Positions 19,759-29,566 of a stretch of 64,000 nucleotides of DNA are shown in pieces. This DNA comes from Natronospirillum operosum. GTDB taxonomy: Bacteria > Pseudomonadota > Gammaproteobacteria > Pseudomonadales > Natronospirillaceae. Positions within the stretch are counted from its first letter, which is position 1; each line of letters opens with the position of its first letter. Where the stretch lies: the NCBI RefSeq assembly GCF_004768465.1, contig NZ_SRMF01000001.1, positions 124,001-188,000 on the forward strand, in the 5' to 3' direction. The notes beneath the pieces are model-generated. The model saw only the letters and a list, made by a program, of their open reading frames with translations. It was not told where the DNA came from and did no database searches. The position numbers and the translations under genes were made by a program.

Positions 19759-20679
19759 TCAGATTGGCGTGTCGGTGCGTCGGCCGGAGATTCTAGCCCA
19801 GTCGTCCTGATATGACACGGTCATTTCCGTCAATTCACTGTCATAGGCAGCACAGACTTCTTCGACCTGGCTGCGAATGACACCGGACAGTACTATCCAG
19901 CCACCCGGCCGCAGATGGCGCAGCAGGGTGGGGGCCAGGTCGATCAGCGGACCGGCCAGGATATTGGCCAGCACCACATCCGCTTCGGTGTCCGCCGGCA
20001 GGGCGTCCGGCAGCATGACCGCATAGCGTGCCGGGTCGATGCCGTTGCGGTCGGCGTTCTGACGGGTGGAGGTTACCGCCTGCGGATCGATATCGACCCC
20101 GACCAGGCGCCGGGCTCCCAGCAGCAGGGCTGCTATGCCAAGCACGCCGGAACCGCAGCCGAAATCAAGCACTGTGCTGTCCTGCAGGCCACCGGCGGCA
20201 GCCTGATCATTGAGCCAGCGCATGCAGAGTGCCGTGGTCGGGTGGGTGCCGGTACCGAAGGCCAACCCGGGGTCGAGCATCAGATTGACTGCATCGGGGT
20301 CGGGCGGGGCCTGCCAGCTGGGGCAGATCCAGAGGCGCTCGCCGAAGCTGATCGGATGATAGTGGTCCATCCAGGCGCGTACCCAGTCCTTGTCTTCCAG
20401 CAGGTCGGAAGACCAGTCGGGCAGCACGTCGACAGCCGGCAGCGGCAACTGGGCCTGCAGTGCCTGTACCACAGCTTCTATATCGGTAGCGGCGGGGAAC
20501 AGGGCTGTGAATTCGGAAGAGGACCACAGGGGGGTGGCCCCGGGGCCCGGCTCCAGCACGGGTTCGTCAGCGGCATCTTCCAGCGTGACTGCCTGCGCGC
20601 CCAGCCCGAGCAGGGCGTCTTCCAGTGTTTCAATCTGTTCCGGGCGCAGTCGATGCAGCCGCAGTTTGAGCCAGGCCAT
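19759..20679 (-). CDS. prmA: Ribosomal protein L11 methyltransferase
   Basis: PrmA trimethylates ribosomal protein L11 using S-adenosylmethionine. The 306 residues contain the family block LAFGTGTHPTTALCMRWL, motif I DFGCGSGVLGIAALLLGA, and VLANILAGPL (the NILA/NPPY-like motif). ATG 20679 has GGAG 7 bases upstream and yields the usual MAWLKLRL start; in-frame codons further upstream are not conserved. It lies between accC and the zinc-ribbon gene, as in Pseudomonas. Confidence 0.96.
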   Translation of the reverse strand: MAWLKLRLHRLRPEQIETLEDALLGLGAQAVTLEDAADEPVLEPGPGATPLWSSSEFTALFPAATDIEAVVQALQAQLPLPAVDVLPDWSSDLLEDKDWVRAWMDHYHPISFGERLWICPSWQAPPDPDAVNLMLDPGLAFGTGTHPTTALCMRWLNDQAAAGGLQDSTVLDFGCGSGVLGIAALLLGARRLVGVDIDPQAVTSTRQNADRNGIDPARYAVMLPDALPADTEADVVLANILAGPLIDLAPTLLRHLRPGGWIVLSGVIRSQVEEVCAAYDSELTEMTVSYQDDWARISGRRTDTPI

Positions 20680-20770
20680 GAGTTCTCCGCAGTTGGTGTG
20701 GATGCAGGCGTAACGAAAGAAGGGGCCCCGGGCCCCTTCAAAGCATACCATGACGCGTCGGTGCTGCTTC

Positions 20771-22111
20771 CTACTTGATCAGCTTGTTTTCCAGGTAGTG
20801 GATGTTGATTCCACCGGCCTTGAAGCCTTCATCACGGACCAGCCACTTGTGCAGGTCGATATTGGACTTGATGCCTTCAATGACCAGTTCGTCCAGGGCT
20901 ACCCGCATCTTGGAGAGGGCAGATTGACGGTCCTCACCATAGGTGATCAGCTTGCCGACCATGGAGTCGTAGTAGGGCGGGATGCTGTAACCATTGTACA
21001 GGTGAGAATCCCAGCGCACGCCGAAACCGCCCGGCGGATGGAACTGCGTTACCTTGCCGGGGCTGGGCATGAAGGTCTTGGAGTCCTCGGCGTTGATGCG
21101 GCATTCGAAGGCATGGCCCAGCACCCGGATTTCCTCCTGCTTGAAGGACATCGGCAGGCCGGAAGCAATGCGCAACTGCTCCTTGATGATGTCAACACCG
21201 GTCACCTGCTCGGAAACCGGGTGTTCCACCTGGACCCGGGTGTTCATCTCGATAAAGAAGAAGCGTCCGTCTTCGTACAGGAACTCGAAGGTGCCAGCGC
21301 CGCGATAATTGATTTCGTTGCAGGCGCGCGTACAGGCGGCCAGCACATCAGCCCGGGCCTGAGGGTCGATGCCGGGTGCAGGTGCTTCTTCCAGTACCTT
21401 CTGGTGCCGGCGCTGCAGTGAGCAGTCACGGTCGTACAGATGAATGGCGTTGCCCTTGCCGTCAGCCAGAACCTGGACTTCCACATGGCGCGGATTGACC
21501 AGGAATTTCTCCATGTAGACGGTGTCGTCGCCGAAAGCTGCACCGGCCTCCGATTTGGTAATGGAGATCGAGCTGATCAGGCTGGCTTCACTGTGCACGA
21601 CGCGCATGCCGCGACCACCACCGCCTGCTGCGGCCTTGATGATGACCGGATAGCCGATTTCGCGCGCCATCTTCAGGTTTTTCTGATCATCATTGGTCAA
21701 CGGACCGCCCGAACCGGGCACTGTGGGTACGCCAGACTTGATCATGGCCCGTATCGCCGACACCTTGTCGCCCATCAGGCGGATGGTCTCGGCCTTGGGG
21801 CCAATAAAGGTAAAGCCGCTGTTCTCCACCTGTTCGGCAAAATTGGCGTTCTCCGCCAGAAAACCGTAGCCCGGGTGAATGCCCACGGCACCGGTGACTT
21901 CGGCCGCAGCGATGATGGCCGGAATATTGAGGTAGCTGTCGGCGCTCGGGTTGGGTCCAATACAGACAGCCTCGTCGGCGAGTTTGACGTGTTTCAGGTC
22001 GCGGTCCACCTGCGAGTGGACGGCCACCGTCCGGATGCCCATCTCCTTGCAGGCGCGCATAATGCGCAGGGCAATTTCACCCCGGTTGGCAATCAGTACT
22101 TTTTCCAGCAT
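20771..22111 (-). CDS. accC: Acetyl-CoA carboxylase, biotin carboxylase subunit
   Basis: AccC carboxylates biotin on AccB using ATP and bicarbonate, the first half-reaction of malonyl-CoA synthesis. The 446 residues start [17 protein letters not shown] and contain the ATP-grasp glycine loop [12 protein letters not shown], the [12 protein letters not shown]-like block ([13 protein letters not shown]), [12 protein letters not shown] and the RINAED region. ATG 22111 has AGGTG about 8 bases upstream; a GTG directly before it is less likely. It follows accB by 11 bases. Confidence 0.98.
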   Translation of the reverse strand: MLEKVLIANRGEIALRIMRACKEMGIRTVAVHSQVDRDLKHVKLADEAVCIGPNPSADSYLNIPAIIAAAEVTGAVGIHPGYGFLAENANFAEQVENSGFTFIGPKAETIRLMGDKVSAIRAMIKSGVPTVPGSGGPLTNDDQKNLKMAREIGYPVIIKAAAGGGGRGMRVVHSEASLISSISITKSEAGAAFGDDTVYMEKFLVNPRHVEVQVLADGKGNAIHLYDRDCSLQRRHQKVLEEAPAPGIDPQARADVLAACTRACNEINYRGAGTFEFLYEDGRFFFIEMNTRVQVEHPVSEQVTGVDIIKEQLRIASGLPMSFKQEEIRVLGHAFECRINAEDSKTFMPSPGKVTQFHPPGGFGVRWDSHLYNGYSIPPYYDSMVGKLITYGEDRQSALSKMRVALDELVIEGIKSNIDLHKWLVRDEGFKAGGINIHYLENKLIK

Positions 22112-22122
22112 CACGGCACCTG

Positions 22123-22581
22123 TCAGATAATGGTGAACAGAGGTTGATCGAATTCGACCGGCTGACCGTTTTCGGCAAAAATCTCACCGATGGTGCCATC
22201 GCGGTCCGCCTCGATCTGGTTCATCATCTTCATGGCTTCAACGATGCAGACGGTGTCACCTTTCTTGACCTTCTGGCCTACTTCCACAAAGGGTGCCGAG
22301 GCCGGTGAGGGCGAACGGTAGAAGCTGCCGACCATGGGCGACTTCACCAGATGGCCCGCAGGCTCCGGTGCTGCAGCGGGTTCAGCCGGGGCGGCAGGTG
22401 CACTGACTGCCGGTGCCGGTGCTGGCGCCGGGGCGGGTGCAGCATATTGCTGTACCTGTGATGACAATGCATGTGCGGCCCGACTGATGCGGATCGACTC
22501 TTCACCCTCGGTGATTTCGATTTCGTCGATGCCGGATTCTTCAAGCAGTTCAATAAGCTTCTTGACCTTACGAATGTCCAT
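22123..22581 (-). CDS. accB: Acetyl-CoA carboxylase biotin carboxyl carrier protein
   Basis: AccB carries the biotin that shuttles between AccC and the carboxyltransferase. The 152 residues have a short N-terminal helix region ([20 protein letters not shown]), an Ala/Pro-rich flexible linker (about 45-75) and a biotinyl domain with VEAMKMMN, where the Lys of the EAMKM motif is biotinylated. It overlaps the end of aroQ by 14 bases, indicating coupling in the aroQ-accB-accC order. Confidence 0.98.
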   Translation of the reverse strand: MDIRKVKKLIELLEESGIDEIEITEGEESIRISRAAHALSSQVQQYAAPAPAPAPAPAVSAPAAPAEPAAAPEPAGHLVKSPMVGSFYRSPSPASAPFVEVGQKVKKGDTVCIVEAMKMMNQIEADRDGTIGEIFAENGQPVEFDQPLFTII

Positions 22582-23041
22582 TGCCCGAGTCCTGTGTCTG
22601 TTTATGGGTTAAATGCTGGTGCAGAAAGCGCAACCCGGCCCGATAGCCTTCACTGCCGAGCCCACAGATCACCCCGACCGCCTGGTCGGAGAAATAGCTG
22701 TGGTGGCGGAACGGCTCGCGCCGATGGATATTGGACAGGTGCACTTCCACGAACGGTATGGCGGTGCCGGCCAGGGCATCGCGCAGCGCTACGCTGGTGT
22801 GGGTGTAGGCGGCAGGATTGATGACCAGTCCGCTCAGTGAACGGTGTTGATGAACCCAGTTGATCAGGTCGGCCTCTGAATTGCTCTGAAAGCAGGTCAG
22901 TCCGATGTCCAGATCCCGCGCCAGGAGTTCCAGGCCGTGATTGATGTCGGCCAGAGTTTCATGGCCGTAGATGCCTGGCTCCCGGGTCCCAAGCAGATTC
23001 AGGTTGGGGCCGTGCAGGATGCCTAGTTGGTGCTGGGTCAT
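22568..23041 (-). CDS. aroQ: 3-dehydroquinate dehydratase, type II
   Basis: This type II dehydroquinase of the shikimate pathway forms a dodecamer. Key blocks are [17 protein letters not shown] (catalytic Tyr and Arg), [28 protein letters not shown] and [17 protein letters not shown] (catalytic His, Arg lid). The 157 residues match the family. It heads the aroQ-accB-accC series with its own promoter 42-70 bases upstream. Confidence 0.97.
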   Translation of the reverse strand: MTQHQLGILHGPNLNLLGTREPGIYGHETLADINHGLELLARDLDIGLTCFQSNSEADLINWVHQHRSLSGLVINPAAYTHTSVALRDALAGTAIPFVEVHLSNIHRREPFRHHSYFSDQAVGVICGLGSEGYRAGLRFLHQHLTHKQTQDSGNGHS

Positions 23042-23082
23042 AAGATTGTTGGAATATGCAGTTAAAATCAGCGATCAGGTAG

Positions 23083-23111
23083 ACAATATTGGTCTAAACC
23101 AGTTGGGTCAA
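23083..23111 (-). promoter_or_regulatory. aroQ-accBC operon promoter
   Basis: Reading leftward, TTGACC (23106-23111) and TATTGT (23083-23088) are separated by 17 bases, in an A/T-rich stretch 42 bases upstream of the aroQ ATG. The predicted leader is about 35 nt. It is likely the main promoter of the long leftward series ending in coq7, although internal promoters are probable. Confidence 0.6.
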
Positions 23112-23291
23112 CGGCTGGTTGTGATTTTTGTTATGAAAAAAAATCAAAAGCAGGGGGTTGCGACTGCCCACTATACTTCAGTTGACGTTTTCCCGCTCGT
23201 CTGTATGCAGTAAGCTGGTGCAGGCAGGCATAGCGTCGGCACCAGGGATTCCCGCCCGGCCTCGCCCGGATTTCACCACAGGAGAGCGATC

Positions 23292-24380
23292 ATGCGGCCA
23301 GATGGCGATCAGAGCAACAGTCAATCTGCCACCGAGGATACCGCAGGACAGAGCCGGAGCGCCTCATGGCAGAGCCGTTGGCGGGTCCTCTGGCAGGGCA
23401 GTCTGAGCCGCCTGCGCACAGCTGTGCACGGTATCCAGATGCGCTGGCGTCTGACTCTGGGCATTGTGGCCACGGTGGTGGCACTGCTACTGGTGCTGGC
23501 GCTGTGGTGGAGCCGTGAGCCGGAGCTGGTCGATGTGCGCGCGGCGGCGGCAGAGCGCATGGACGCGGACGACCAGGCGTTGCCCGCGGGCTTTGCCACT
23601 GCGGTGGCGGTGGAGGAAACGGCCCGGGGCCTGCTGCACAAGCGGGGCGGCTATCTGCGGCACAGCCGGTTGCCGCCGGCTCTGTTCATGGACAACATGC
23701 CGAACTGGGAGCTGGGTGTGGTGTGGCATCTGCGCGAGTGGTCCGAGCTGCTGCGGCGGGATATCAGCCGGGCCGACCGGCGGGCGACCGAGGACCCGGA
23801 TCTGGTGATCGTCGAGCCGCAGTTCTATTTCGACACCGACCGCTGGCTGCTGCCTTCGACCGTCAGCGAGTACCGACGCGGGTTGCGCCACCTGAGCGCC
23901 TATGTGGATCGCCTGCAGGCTGGAGAGGCCGAATTTCATGTGCGCAGCGAAGATCTGGCCCGCTGGCTGGCTGCGGTCGATGATCGACTGGATCAGCTGC
24001 AGCAGCAACTGGTCTACAGTGTGGCCACGCGCGCCTATGACCCCCCGGAGTTTCTGGCCATCGAGGCCCCGCAGGATAATACACCGCGCCTGCAGATCGA
24101 CGATGTGATCTTCCAGACCCGCGGCTACAGCTGGGCGCTGCTGCACAGTCTGCAGGGCGTGCAGGAGGATTATGCGGCCGTACTGGGCGATGACCCGGCA
24201 ACGGTAGCGGCCATGGAACAGGCACTGCTGGAACTGGTGGCTTTGCAGCGTCCGCTCTGGGCGCCCTGGGTAATGAATGGTTCAGGCTATGGTGTACGCC
24301 CGAATCACGCTCTGGTCAGCGCCGCCCACCTGGGACGGGCGCGCAACGCCCTGCTGACTCTGGCCGCCGGGCTGGACTGA
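23292..24380 (+). CDS. DUF2333 family membrane-anchored protein
   Basis: The 362-residue protein has a polar N-terminal cytosolic stretch (about 1-50), one membrane helix (about 53-73, LTLGIVATVVALLLVLALWW), and a large domain outside the membrane. The block GGYLRHSRLPPALFMDNMPNWELGVV (core DNMPNWE) and the later RGYSWALLHSL region identify the DUF2333 family of gammaproteobacteria, whose function is unknown. AGGAGAG stands 6 bases before ATG 23292. It is monocistronic and convergent with corC. Its 3' end forms a short hairpin (GCCGGGC/GCCCGGC, 24366-24387) that may serve both genes. Confidence 0.88.
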   Translation: MRPDGDQSNSQSATEDTAGQSRSASWQSRWRVLWQGSLSRLRTAVHGIQMRWRLTLGIVATVVALLLVLALWWSREPELVDVRAAAAERMDADDQALPAGFATAVAVEETARGLLHKRGGYLRHSRLPPALFMDNMPNWELGVVWHLREWSELLRRDISRADRRATEDPDLVIVEPQFYFDTDRWLLPSTVSEYRRGLRHLSAYVDRLQAGEAEFHVRSEDLARWLAAVDDRLDQLQQQLVYSVATRAYDPPEFLAIEAPQDNTPRLQIDDVIFQTRGYSWALLHSLQGVQEDYAAVLGDDPATVAAMEQALLELVALQRPLWAPWVMNGSGYGVRPNHALVSAAHLGRARNALLTLAAGLD

Positions 24381-24400
24381 GCCCGGCAGCCTGGATTCGT

Positions 24401-25309
24401 TCAGAGGCGTTCTTCGGGGCTGGCCAGGTGAGGCGTCAGTTCCGGTGCGGTATGACGCCGCCCGGAGCGGGTGACATCCAGCAAGCGGATGCGTCGATCA
24501 TCGGCCGTGTGCACGACAAAGTGCCAGTCGGCAATGGTGACGGCCTCGCCGCGTTTGGGCAGATGCCCGAAGACGTGCGTGACATAGCCGCCAATGGTGT
24601 CGAACTCATCGTCACTCAGCTCGGTGCGGAAGAAGTCGTTGAAGTCCTCCACCTCGGTGAGTGCGGAGACGCGGTAGCGACCGTCACCCAGTTCCTGAAT
24701 GTCTTCTTCTTCCAGCGGGTCGTGTTCGTCCTCGATATCCCCGACGATCTCTTCCAGTACGTCTTCGATGGTCACCAGCCCGGCTACGCCGCCGTATTCA
24801 TCGACCACAATGGCCATGTGATTGCGCGTTTCGCGGAAATCACGCAGCAGCCGGTTCAGACGCTTGCTTTCGGGGACAAAGACCGGCGGGCGGATGACTT
24901 CATCGATACGGGCGGTCATGCGCTCGGGGTTGAAGTCGGATTCGCGCGCCAGGCGCAGCAGATCCTTGGCCAGCAGGATGCCGACCACGGCCGTGTTGTC
25001 GTCATTCATGACCGGGAAGCGCGAATGCGAGGACTCGACGATCTTGTCGAGAATGGCGGTCACGGCATCGCCGGGCTCAATCACCACCATCTGCGAGCGG
25101 GGCACCATGATGTCGCGCGCATGCTGGTCACTGACCTCGATGGCGCCTTGCATGATGTGGTAGGCCGAGTTGTCCAGCAACTCGTTCTCGTGCGCTTCCT
25201 GCAGCAACTGCAGAATCTGATCTCTGTCTCTGATTTCAGCTGAAAAGGTATCCGAGAGTTTCTCCAGCCAGCTTCGTTTGCTGGGCTGACTACTCTGGTC
25301 GTCGCTCAT
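24401..25309 (-). CDS. corC: CorC/YbeX-type CBS domain protein
   Basis: This soluble cytosolic protein (302 residues) has paired CBS domains (about 65-190, with IMVPRSQMVVI, FPVMNDD and VVDEYGGVAGLVTIEDVLEEIVGDIEDEHD) and a C-terminal CorC_HlyC domain (about 210-290, containing DDEFDTIGGYV). CorC is linked to Mg2+/Co2+ resistance; the family's biochemical role is not settled. The start overlaps the ybeY stop (ATGA), giving the conserved miaB-phoH-ybeY-corC cluster. lnt, often next in E. coli, is absent. Confidence 0.94.
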   Translation of the reverse strand: MSDDQSSQPSKRSWLEKLSDTFSAEIRDRDQILQLLQEAHENELLDNSAYHIMQGAIEVSDQHARDIMVPRSQMVVIEPGDAVTAILDKIVESSHSRFPVMNDDNTAVVGILLAKDLLRLARESDFNPERMTARIDEVIRPPVFVPESKRLNRLLRDFRETRNHMAIVVDEYGGVAGLVTIEDVLEEIVGDIEDEHDPLEEEDIQELGDGRYRVSALTEVEDFNDFFRTELSDDEFDTIGGYVTHVFGHLPKRGEAVTIADWHFVVHTADDRRIRLLDVTRSGRRHTAPELTPHLASPEERL

Positions 25310-25791
25310 GACTGTTCTGTCTCTCCTGGCGTCCGGTAGGGGTCGGCGATGTGCAATCCGGCCAGCAAGCGGATTTCCAGTGCTTCCATGGCCTCGGCTT
25401 CGTCATGGTTTTGATGGTCGTAACCGAGCAGGTGCAAGGTACCATGAATGACCATGTGCGCCCAGTGCTCCCGGGCGCCCTTGCCCTGTTCGACAGCTTC
25501 CTGATGAATGACCTGGCTGCACAGGGCCAGGTCACCGACATAGGGGTCCTGCCAGTCAATGCCGGGGGGAGGTTCAAACGGAAAGGACAATACGTTGGTC
25601 GGCTTGTCACGGCCTCTGTAGTCGCGATTGAGCTGCTGTGATTCCTGCGCCGAGACCAGCCGGGCGGTCAGCGCCAGGGGGCGGTCCAGGGTTTCGGCAA
25701 CCCGGACCACCCAGCGTTCGAAGTCATCGTCATCCGGTGGCGGCTGGGGCTCGTCGTCCGCCGCATGCTGCACCGTTACCTCAACGTCCAT
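25306..25791 (-). CDS. ybeY: Endoribonuclease YbeY
   Basis: YbeY is a zinc metallo-endoribonuclease in 16S rRNA 3'-end processing and ribosome quality control. The 161 residues contain the metal-binding motif HGTLHLLGYDH (HxxxHxxxxxH) plus RGRDKPTNVLSFPFE. ATG 25791 fits the usual N-terminus. The gene overlaps phoH upstream by 11 bases and corC downstream by 4, so all three are translationally coupled. Confidence 0.97.
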   Translation of the reverse strand: MDVEVTVQHAADDEPQPPPDDDDFERWVVRVAETLDRPLALTARLVSAQESQQLNRDYRGRDKPTNVLSFPFEPPPGIDWQDPYVGDLALCSQVIHQEAVEQGKGAREHWAHMVIHGTLHLLGYDHQNHDEAEAMEALEIRLLAGLHIADPYRTPGETEQS

Positions 25792-26818
25792 TGCGCTCCG
25801 GCTCCTGCTTGTCATCCCAGCGCTCGTAGGCGTCGACAATGCGCTGCACCATGGGGTGACGCACGACATCCTGCGAACCGAAATGGACAAAGCTGATGCC
25901 CTCCACGCCTTCCAGTACCTCGATGGCATGCTTCAGGCCGGAGGACATGTTGCGCGGCAGGTCGACCTGGCTGGGGTCGCCGGTAATTACCGCCGTAGAG
26001 CCGAAACCGATGCGGGTCAGGAACATCTTCATCTGCTCGCGGGTGGTGTTCTGGCTTTCATCCAGAATGATGAAGGCATGGCTCAGGGTGCGGCCCCGCA
26101 TGTAGGCCAGCGGCGCAACCTCGATGACATTGCGTTCGATCAGGCGATCCACCTTTTCGAACCCCAGCATGTCATACAGGGCGTCGTACAGTGGCCGCAG
26201 GTAGGGGTCGACTTTCTGCGCCAGGTCGCCGGGCAGAAAGCCCAGTTTTTCACCGGCCTCCACGGCCGGACGCACCAGCAGAATGCGCTTCACGTCATCG
26301 CGCATGTAGGCGTTCACGGCACAGGCCACGGCCAGGTAGGTCTTGCCGGTACCGGCCGGGCCCAGACCGAAGTTGACGTCATGCGTCTGGATGGCATGCA
26401 CATATTTCTTCTGGTTCGGACCCTTGGGCTTGACCAGCACCTTGGGCGTGCGCACCTCGTTGATGCCGGGCTTGTCCCAGGGGTTGGGCTGTGCCGGGTG
26501 GGTGCCACTGGTGCGGGCCTCTATCTCGGCATCCTGCAGGTGCAGATGGACCTGGTCGGGCTGCAGGTCGGCACCGCCCTGAGTCATGGCATAGAGGTCA
26601 ACCAGCAGCGCCTGTACCACCGGCATCAGGGGCTCCTCGCCGCGTACTTCAAAGGCGTTGCCCCGACTGAGCACACGTACCCCGAGCCGCTCCTCGATCA
26701 GGCGCAGGTTTTCGTTGCCCAGGCCGCACAGGCTGGCCAGTCGCTGGGGGTGGTCCGGCAGCAGCTCGAAACGGACGGTGGATGCTGCGGGTTTTACCGG
26801 TGATTCAGTGGAAGCCAA
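25781..26818 (-). CDS. ybeZ: PhoH-like ATPase (YbeZ)
   Basis: This P-loop ATPase partners functionally with YbeY in rRNA processing. The N-terminal KH-like region (about 15-90) is followed by the PhoH domain with Walker A GPAGTGKT (near 145) and Walker B FIILDESQN (near 235), plus the DPSQVDLP motif. Its 345 residues match YbeZ. The start appears to be TTG 26818, since no ATG fits; GAGG lies 9 bases upstream. It follows miaB by 34 bases. Confidence 0.94.
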   Translation of the reverse strand: MASTESPVKPAASTVRFELLPDHPQRLASLCGLGNENLRLIEERLGVRVLSRGNAFEVRGEEPLMPVVQALLVDLYAMTQGGADLQPDQVHLHLQDAEIEARTSGTHPAQPNPWDKPGINEVRTPKVLVKPKGPNQKKYVHAIQTHDVNFGLGPAGTGKTYLAVACAVNAYMRDDVKRILLVRPAVEAGEKLGFLPGDLAQKVDPYLRPLYDALYDMLGFEKVDRLIERNVIEVAPLAYMRGRTLSHAFIILDESQNTTREQMKMFLTRIGFGSTAVITGDPSQVDLPRNMSSGLKHAIEVLEGVEGISFVHFGSQDVVRHPMVQRIVDAYERWDDKQEPERNGR

Positions 26819-26852
26819 TTAGCAGTGCCTCGGTGTCGTTGCTGAAAGGCGT

Positions 26853-28226
26853 TCAGTACGCCAGTTCAGGGTTGACCAGCTCGCCGCGCAGCGAGTTGGC
26901 ATAAGCTTCGGTAATCCGGACCTGCACGAACTGGCCGATCAGGCCCGGGTCGTCACAGGGGAAGAAAGTCAGTCGATTGTTCTCGGTGCGCCCCTGCATC
27001 TCTGCCGGGTTGCGCTCCGAAGTGCCGGCGATGAGCACAATCTGAATGGAGCCAACCATGCGCTGCGAGATGGCCATGGCCTGCTGCTGGATGCGGCTCT
27101 GCAGAATCTGCAGGCGCTGCTTCTTGATCTCCATTGGTGTCTCGTCTTCCATCTGCGCCGCCGGGGTACCCGGCCGGGCACTGTAGACAAAGCTGAAGGA
27201 CTGATCGAAACCGATGCGCTGAATCAGGTTCATGGTGGCTTCGAAATCCTCGGCGGTTTCGCCGGGGAAGCCGACAATGAAATCGGAAGAGAAGCTGATG
27301 TCCGGCCGGTTGGCCCGGATGCGTTCCATCTTCTCGACATACTCGGCCGCAGTATGGCCGCGCTTCATGGCCTTCAGGAGGCTGTCACTGCCGCTTTGCA
27401 CCGGCAAGTGCAGATGGCTGACCAGTTCCGGCACATCCAGGTAGGCATCGACCAGGCTGTCGGAAAACTCGACCGGATGCGACGTGGTGAAACGGATACG
27501 GTCAATGCCGTCGATGCCCGCCGCCACGGTAATCAGTTCGGCCAGATCGGCGCTGGTGCCATCGTGTTTCGGGCCCAGATAGGCGTTGACGTTCTGGCCC
27601 AGGAAGTTGACCTCACGCACGCCCTGAGCAGCCAGATGCACGACTTCGGCCAGCACGTCATCGAACGGGCGGCTGACTTCTTCACCACGCGTATAGGGCA
27701 CAACACAGAAGGTACAGTACTTGGAGCAGCCTTCCATCACCGAGACAAAGGCGGTCACACCGTCACTGCGCGGCGCTGGCAGGTGATCGAATTTCTCGAT
27801 TTCGGGAAAGGTGACATCGACCGCAGTAATGCGCTGGCCGCCGTCGTTACCCGAGGCCGAGCCTTGCAGCATGGCCGGCAGGCGGTGCAGGGTCTGCGGG
27901 CCGAAGATCATGTCCACATGCGGCGCGCGTTCACTGATGCGCTCGCCTTCCTGGCTGGCCACACAGCCGCCGACCCCGATCTTGAGGTCCGGATTGCGGG
28001 CTTTCAGTTTTTTCCAGCGCCCCAACTGATGGAAGACTTTTTCCTGAGCCTTTTCGCGGATGGAACAGGTGTTCAGCAGAATGACGTCCGCGTCTTCCTC
28101 CCGGTCAGTCAACTCCATACCCTCCGCCTCATGCAGCAGATCGGCCATGCGGTCGGAGTCGTATTCATTCATCTGGCAGCCGTGCGTTTTGATAAACAGC
28201 TTCTTGCCCATGGAGTGTGTGGTCAT
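26853..28226 (-). CDS. miaB: tRNA-2-methylthio-N6-dimethylallyladenosine synthase
   Basis: MiaB is a radical-SAM enzyme that adds a methylthio group to A37 of tRNAs reading UNN codons. The UPF0004 domain carries three Cys for the second cluster ([28 protein letters not shown]). The radical-SAM CxxxCxxC is in [17 protein letters not shown], and a C-terminal TRAM domain ends the 457 residues. ATG 28226 has AGGA close upstream; ATG 28211 (MGKKLF) is an alternative. It heads the miaB-ybeZ-ybeY-corC cluster. Confidence 0.97.
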   Translation of the reverse strand: MTTHSMGKKLFIKTHGCQMNEYDSDRMADLLHEAEGMELTDREEDADVILLNTCSIREKAQEKVFHQLGRWKKLKARNPDLKIGVGGCVASQEGERISERAPHVDMIFGPQTLHRLPAMLQGSASGNDGGQRITAVDVTFPEIEKFDHLPAPRSDGVTAFVSVMEGCSKYCTFCVVPYTRGEEVSRPFDDVLAEVVHLAAQGVREVNFLGQNVNAYLGPKHDGTSADLAELITVAAGIDGIDRIRFTTSHPVEFSDSLVDAYLDVPELVSHLHLPVQSGSDSLLKAMKRGHTAAEYVEKMERIRANRPDISFSSDFIVGFPGETAEDFEATMNLIQRIGFDQSFSFVYSARPGTPAAQMEDETPMEIKKQRLQILQSRIQQQAMAISQRMVGSIQIVLIAGTSERNPAEMQGRTENNRLTFFPCDDPGLIGQFVQVRITEAYANSLRGELVNPELAY

Positions 28227-28374
28227 CCATCCTGTACGGAAAATGTAAGAGGACTATTGTACCGCCCAGCGGACACGGTGGACAACCATTGTGCACGGGA
28301 CCTTGACACTTTTGACGGTGGTCAGTGGTACAATCCGGCACATTCTTTCCAGTCGACGCAGTTCAGAGGGGTTG

Positions 28375-28716
28375 ATGGCGACACCGGCGCGCAAAACTGT
28401 TTACAGAGTGATGTTTATCCATCAGGACAAACTGTACGAGGTCTACTGTCGCAGTATGGCGCAGGGTGATCTGTACGGCTTCCTGGAAATCGAGGAATTC
28501 ATTTTTGGTGAGCGGTCCAATCTGGTCGTTGATCCGGGCGAGGAAAAACTCAAGAACGAGTTCGCCGGGGTCCGGCGCAGTTATATTCCGCTGCACCATA
28601 TCGTCCGCATCGATGAGGTGGAGCAGGAGGGTACGGGCAAGATCCGTGACCACAAGAACCCGGGTGGCGGCAGTGTCACCCCCTTCCCGCAGGGCGCCCG
28701 CCCGGTGAAAGACTAA
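28375..28716 (+). CDS. DUF1820 family protein
   Basis: This small soluble protein of 113 residues has a conserved core, YRVMFIHQDKLYEVYCRSMAQGDLYGFLEIEEFIFGE, containing YEVYC and QGDLYGF. Its end, IPLHHIVRIDEVEQEGTGKI, matches DUF1820 of gammaproteobacteria. Function is unknown. GAGGGG precedes ATG 28375, and upstream in-frame codons lack conservation. It is followed 16 bases later by the Bax-like gene, so the two may be co-transcribed. Confidence 0.88.
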   Translation: MATPARKTVYRVMFIHQDKLYEVYCRSMAQGDLYGFLEIEEFIFGERSNLVVDPGEEKLKNEFAGVRRSYIPLHHIVRIDEVEQEGTGKIRDHKNPGGGSVTPFPQGARPVKD

Positions 28717-28732
28717 GCAGGAGTACCTTTTG

Positions 28733-29566
28733 ATGTGGAAGCAGGATTATCCGGCCGTGCAGCCGACACGCGTCGGCCCCTGGGCGGTGGCTGTGGTCAC
28801 CCTGAGTGTGGCGCTGTGGGCCCTGATTCAGGGTGTGCAGCAGGAGCGGCGGATTCTGGACGAGCAGGCGTTGCTGATCGCATTGAGCGAGTCGGCCGAG
28901 CCGGCACCGGATCTGCCGGATTTCAACGATATTGCGGTGGTGCAGGAGCGCAAGGACCAGTTCTACGACTTCCTGTTGCCAATCATTGCGGAAGAGAACG
29001 CCCGGCTGCTGGAAAAGCGGGCTGCCATAGAGGCCTGGTACGAACGGGTGCGGGACGGTCAGCCATTGCCGGAGGGGGTGGTGCAGCAACTGATAGACCT
29101 GTCCGCTCGCTACTATGTGGATGCCGAGCAGGCGCTGGAGGCGGTGCTGGATGAATTGCTGCTGAAAATAGACATCCTGCCGCCTTCACTGATAGTGGCA
29201 CAGGCGGCCAATGAATCGGCCTGGGGAACCTCCAGGTTTGCCCGTGAGGGCAACAATCTGTTCGGGCAGTGGTGTTTCAGCCAGGGCTGTGGACTGGTGC
29301 CCGAGAGCCGGCCTGACGGCGAGATCTACGAGGTGCGCTCGTTCGAGGCACCAGTACTGTCGGTGCGCAGCTTTATCCAGAACCTGAACCGGCACTTCAG
29401 CTACGAAACCCTGCGCGAACATCGGGCCTGGCTGCGCGCCAACGATGAGCCCATCACCGGGCTGGAACTGACCCCGCACCTGCTGGCCTATTCAACCCGG
29501 CGCGAGGCCTACGTGGCCGAAATAGAGGGCATGATCCGGTTCAATAATCTGCAGGACCTTGATTGA
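28733..29566 (+). CDS. Bax-like membrane-anchored glucosaminidase
   Basis: The 277-residue protein has an N-terminal signal anchor (about 18-36, VGPWAVAVVTLSVALWALI), a helical region, and a C-terminal glucosaminidase domain (about 145-275). The likely catalytic Glu sits in VAQAANESAWGTSRFAREGNNLFGQW (core NESAWGTSRFA), as in E. coli Bax and FlgJ-type peptidoglycan hydrolases. A periplasmic role in cleaving glycan strands is inferred from the family. AGGAG lies about 9 bases before ATG 28733. Its last 26 bases overlap the 3' end of the convergent deacetylase gene. Confidence 0.88.
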   Translation: MWKQDYPAVQPTRVGPWAVAVVTLSVALWALIQGVQQERRILDEQALLIALSESAEPAPDLPDFNDIAVVQERKDQFYDFLLPIIAEENARLLEKRAAIEAWYERVRDGQPLPEGVVQQLIDLSARYYVDAEQALEAVLDELLLKIDILPPSLIVAQAANESAWGTSRFAREGNNLFGQWCFSQGCGLVPESRPDGEIYEVRSFEAPVLSVRSFIQNLNRHFSYETLREHRAWLRANDEPITGLELTPHLLAYSTRREAYVAEIEGMIRFNNLQDLD

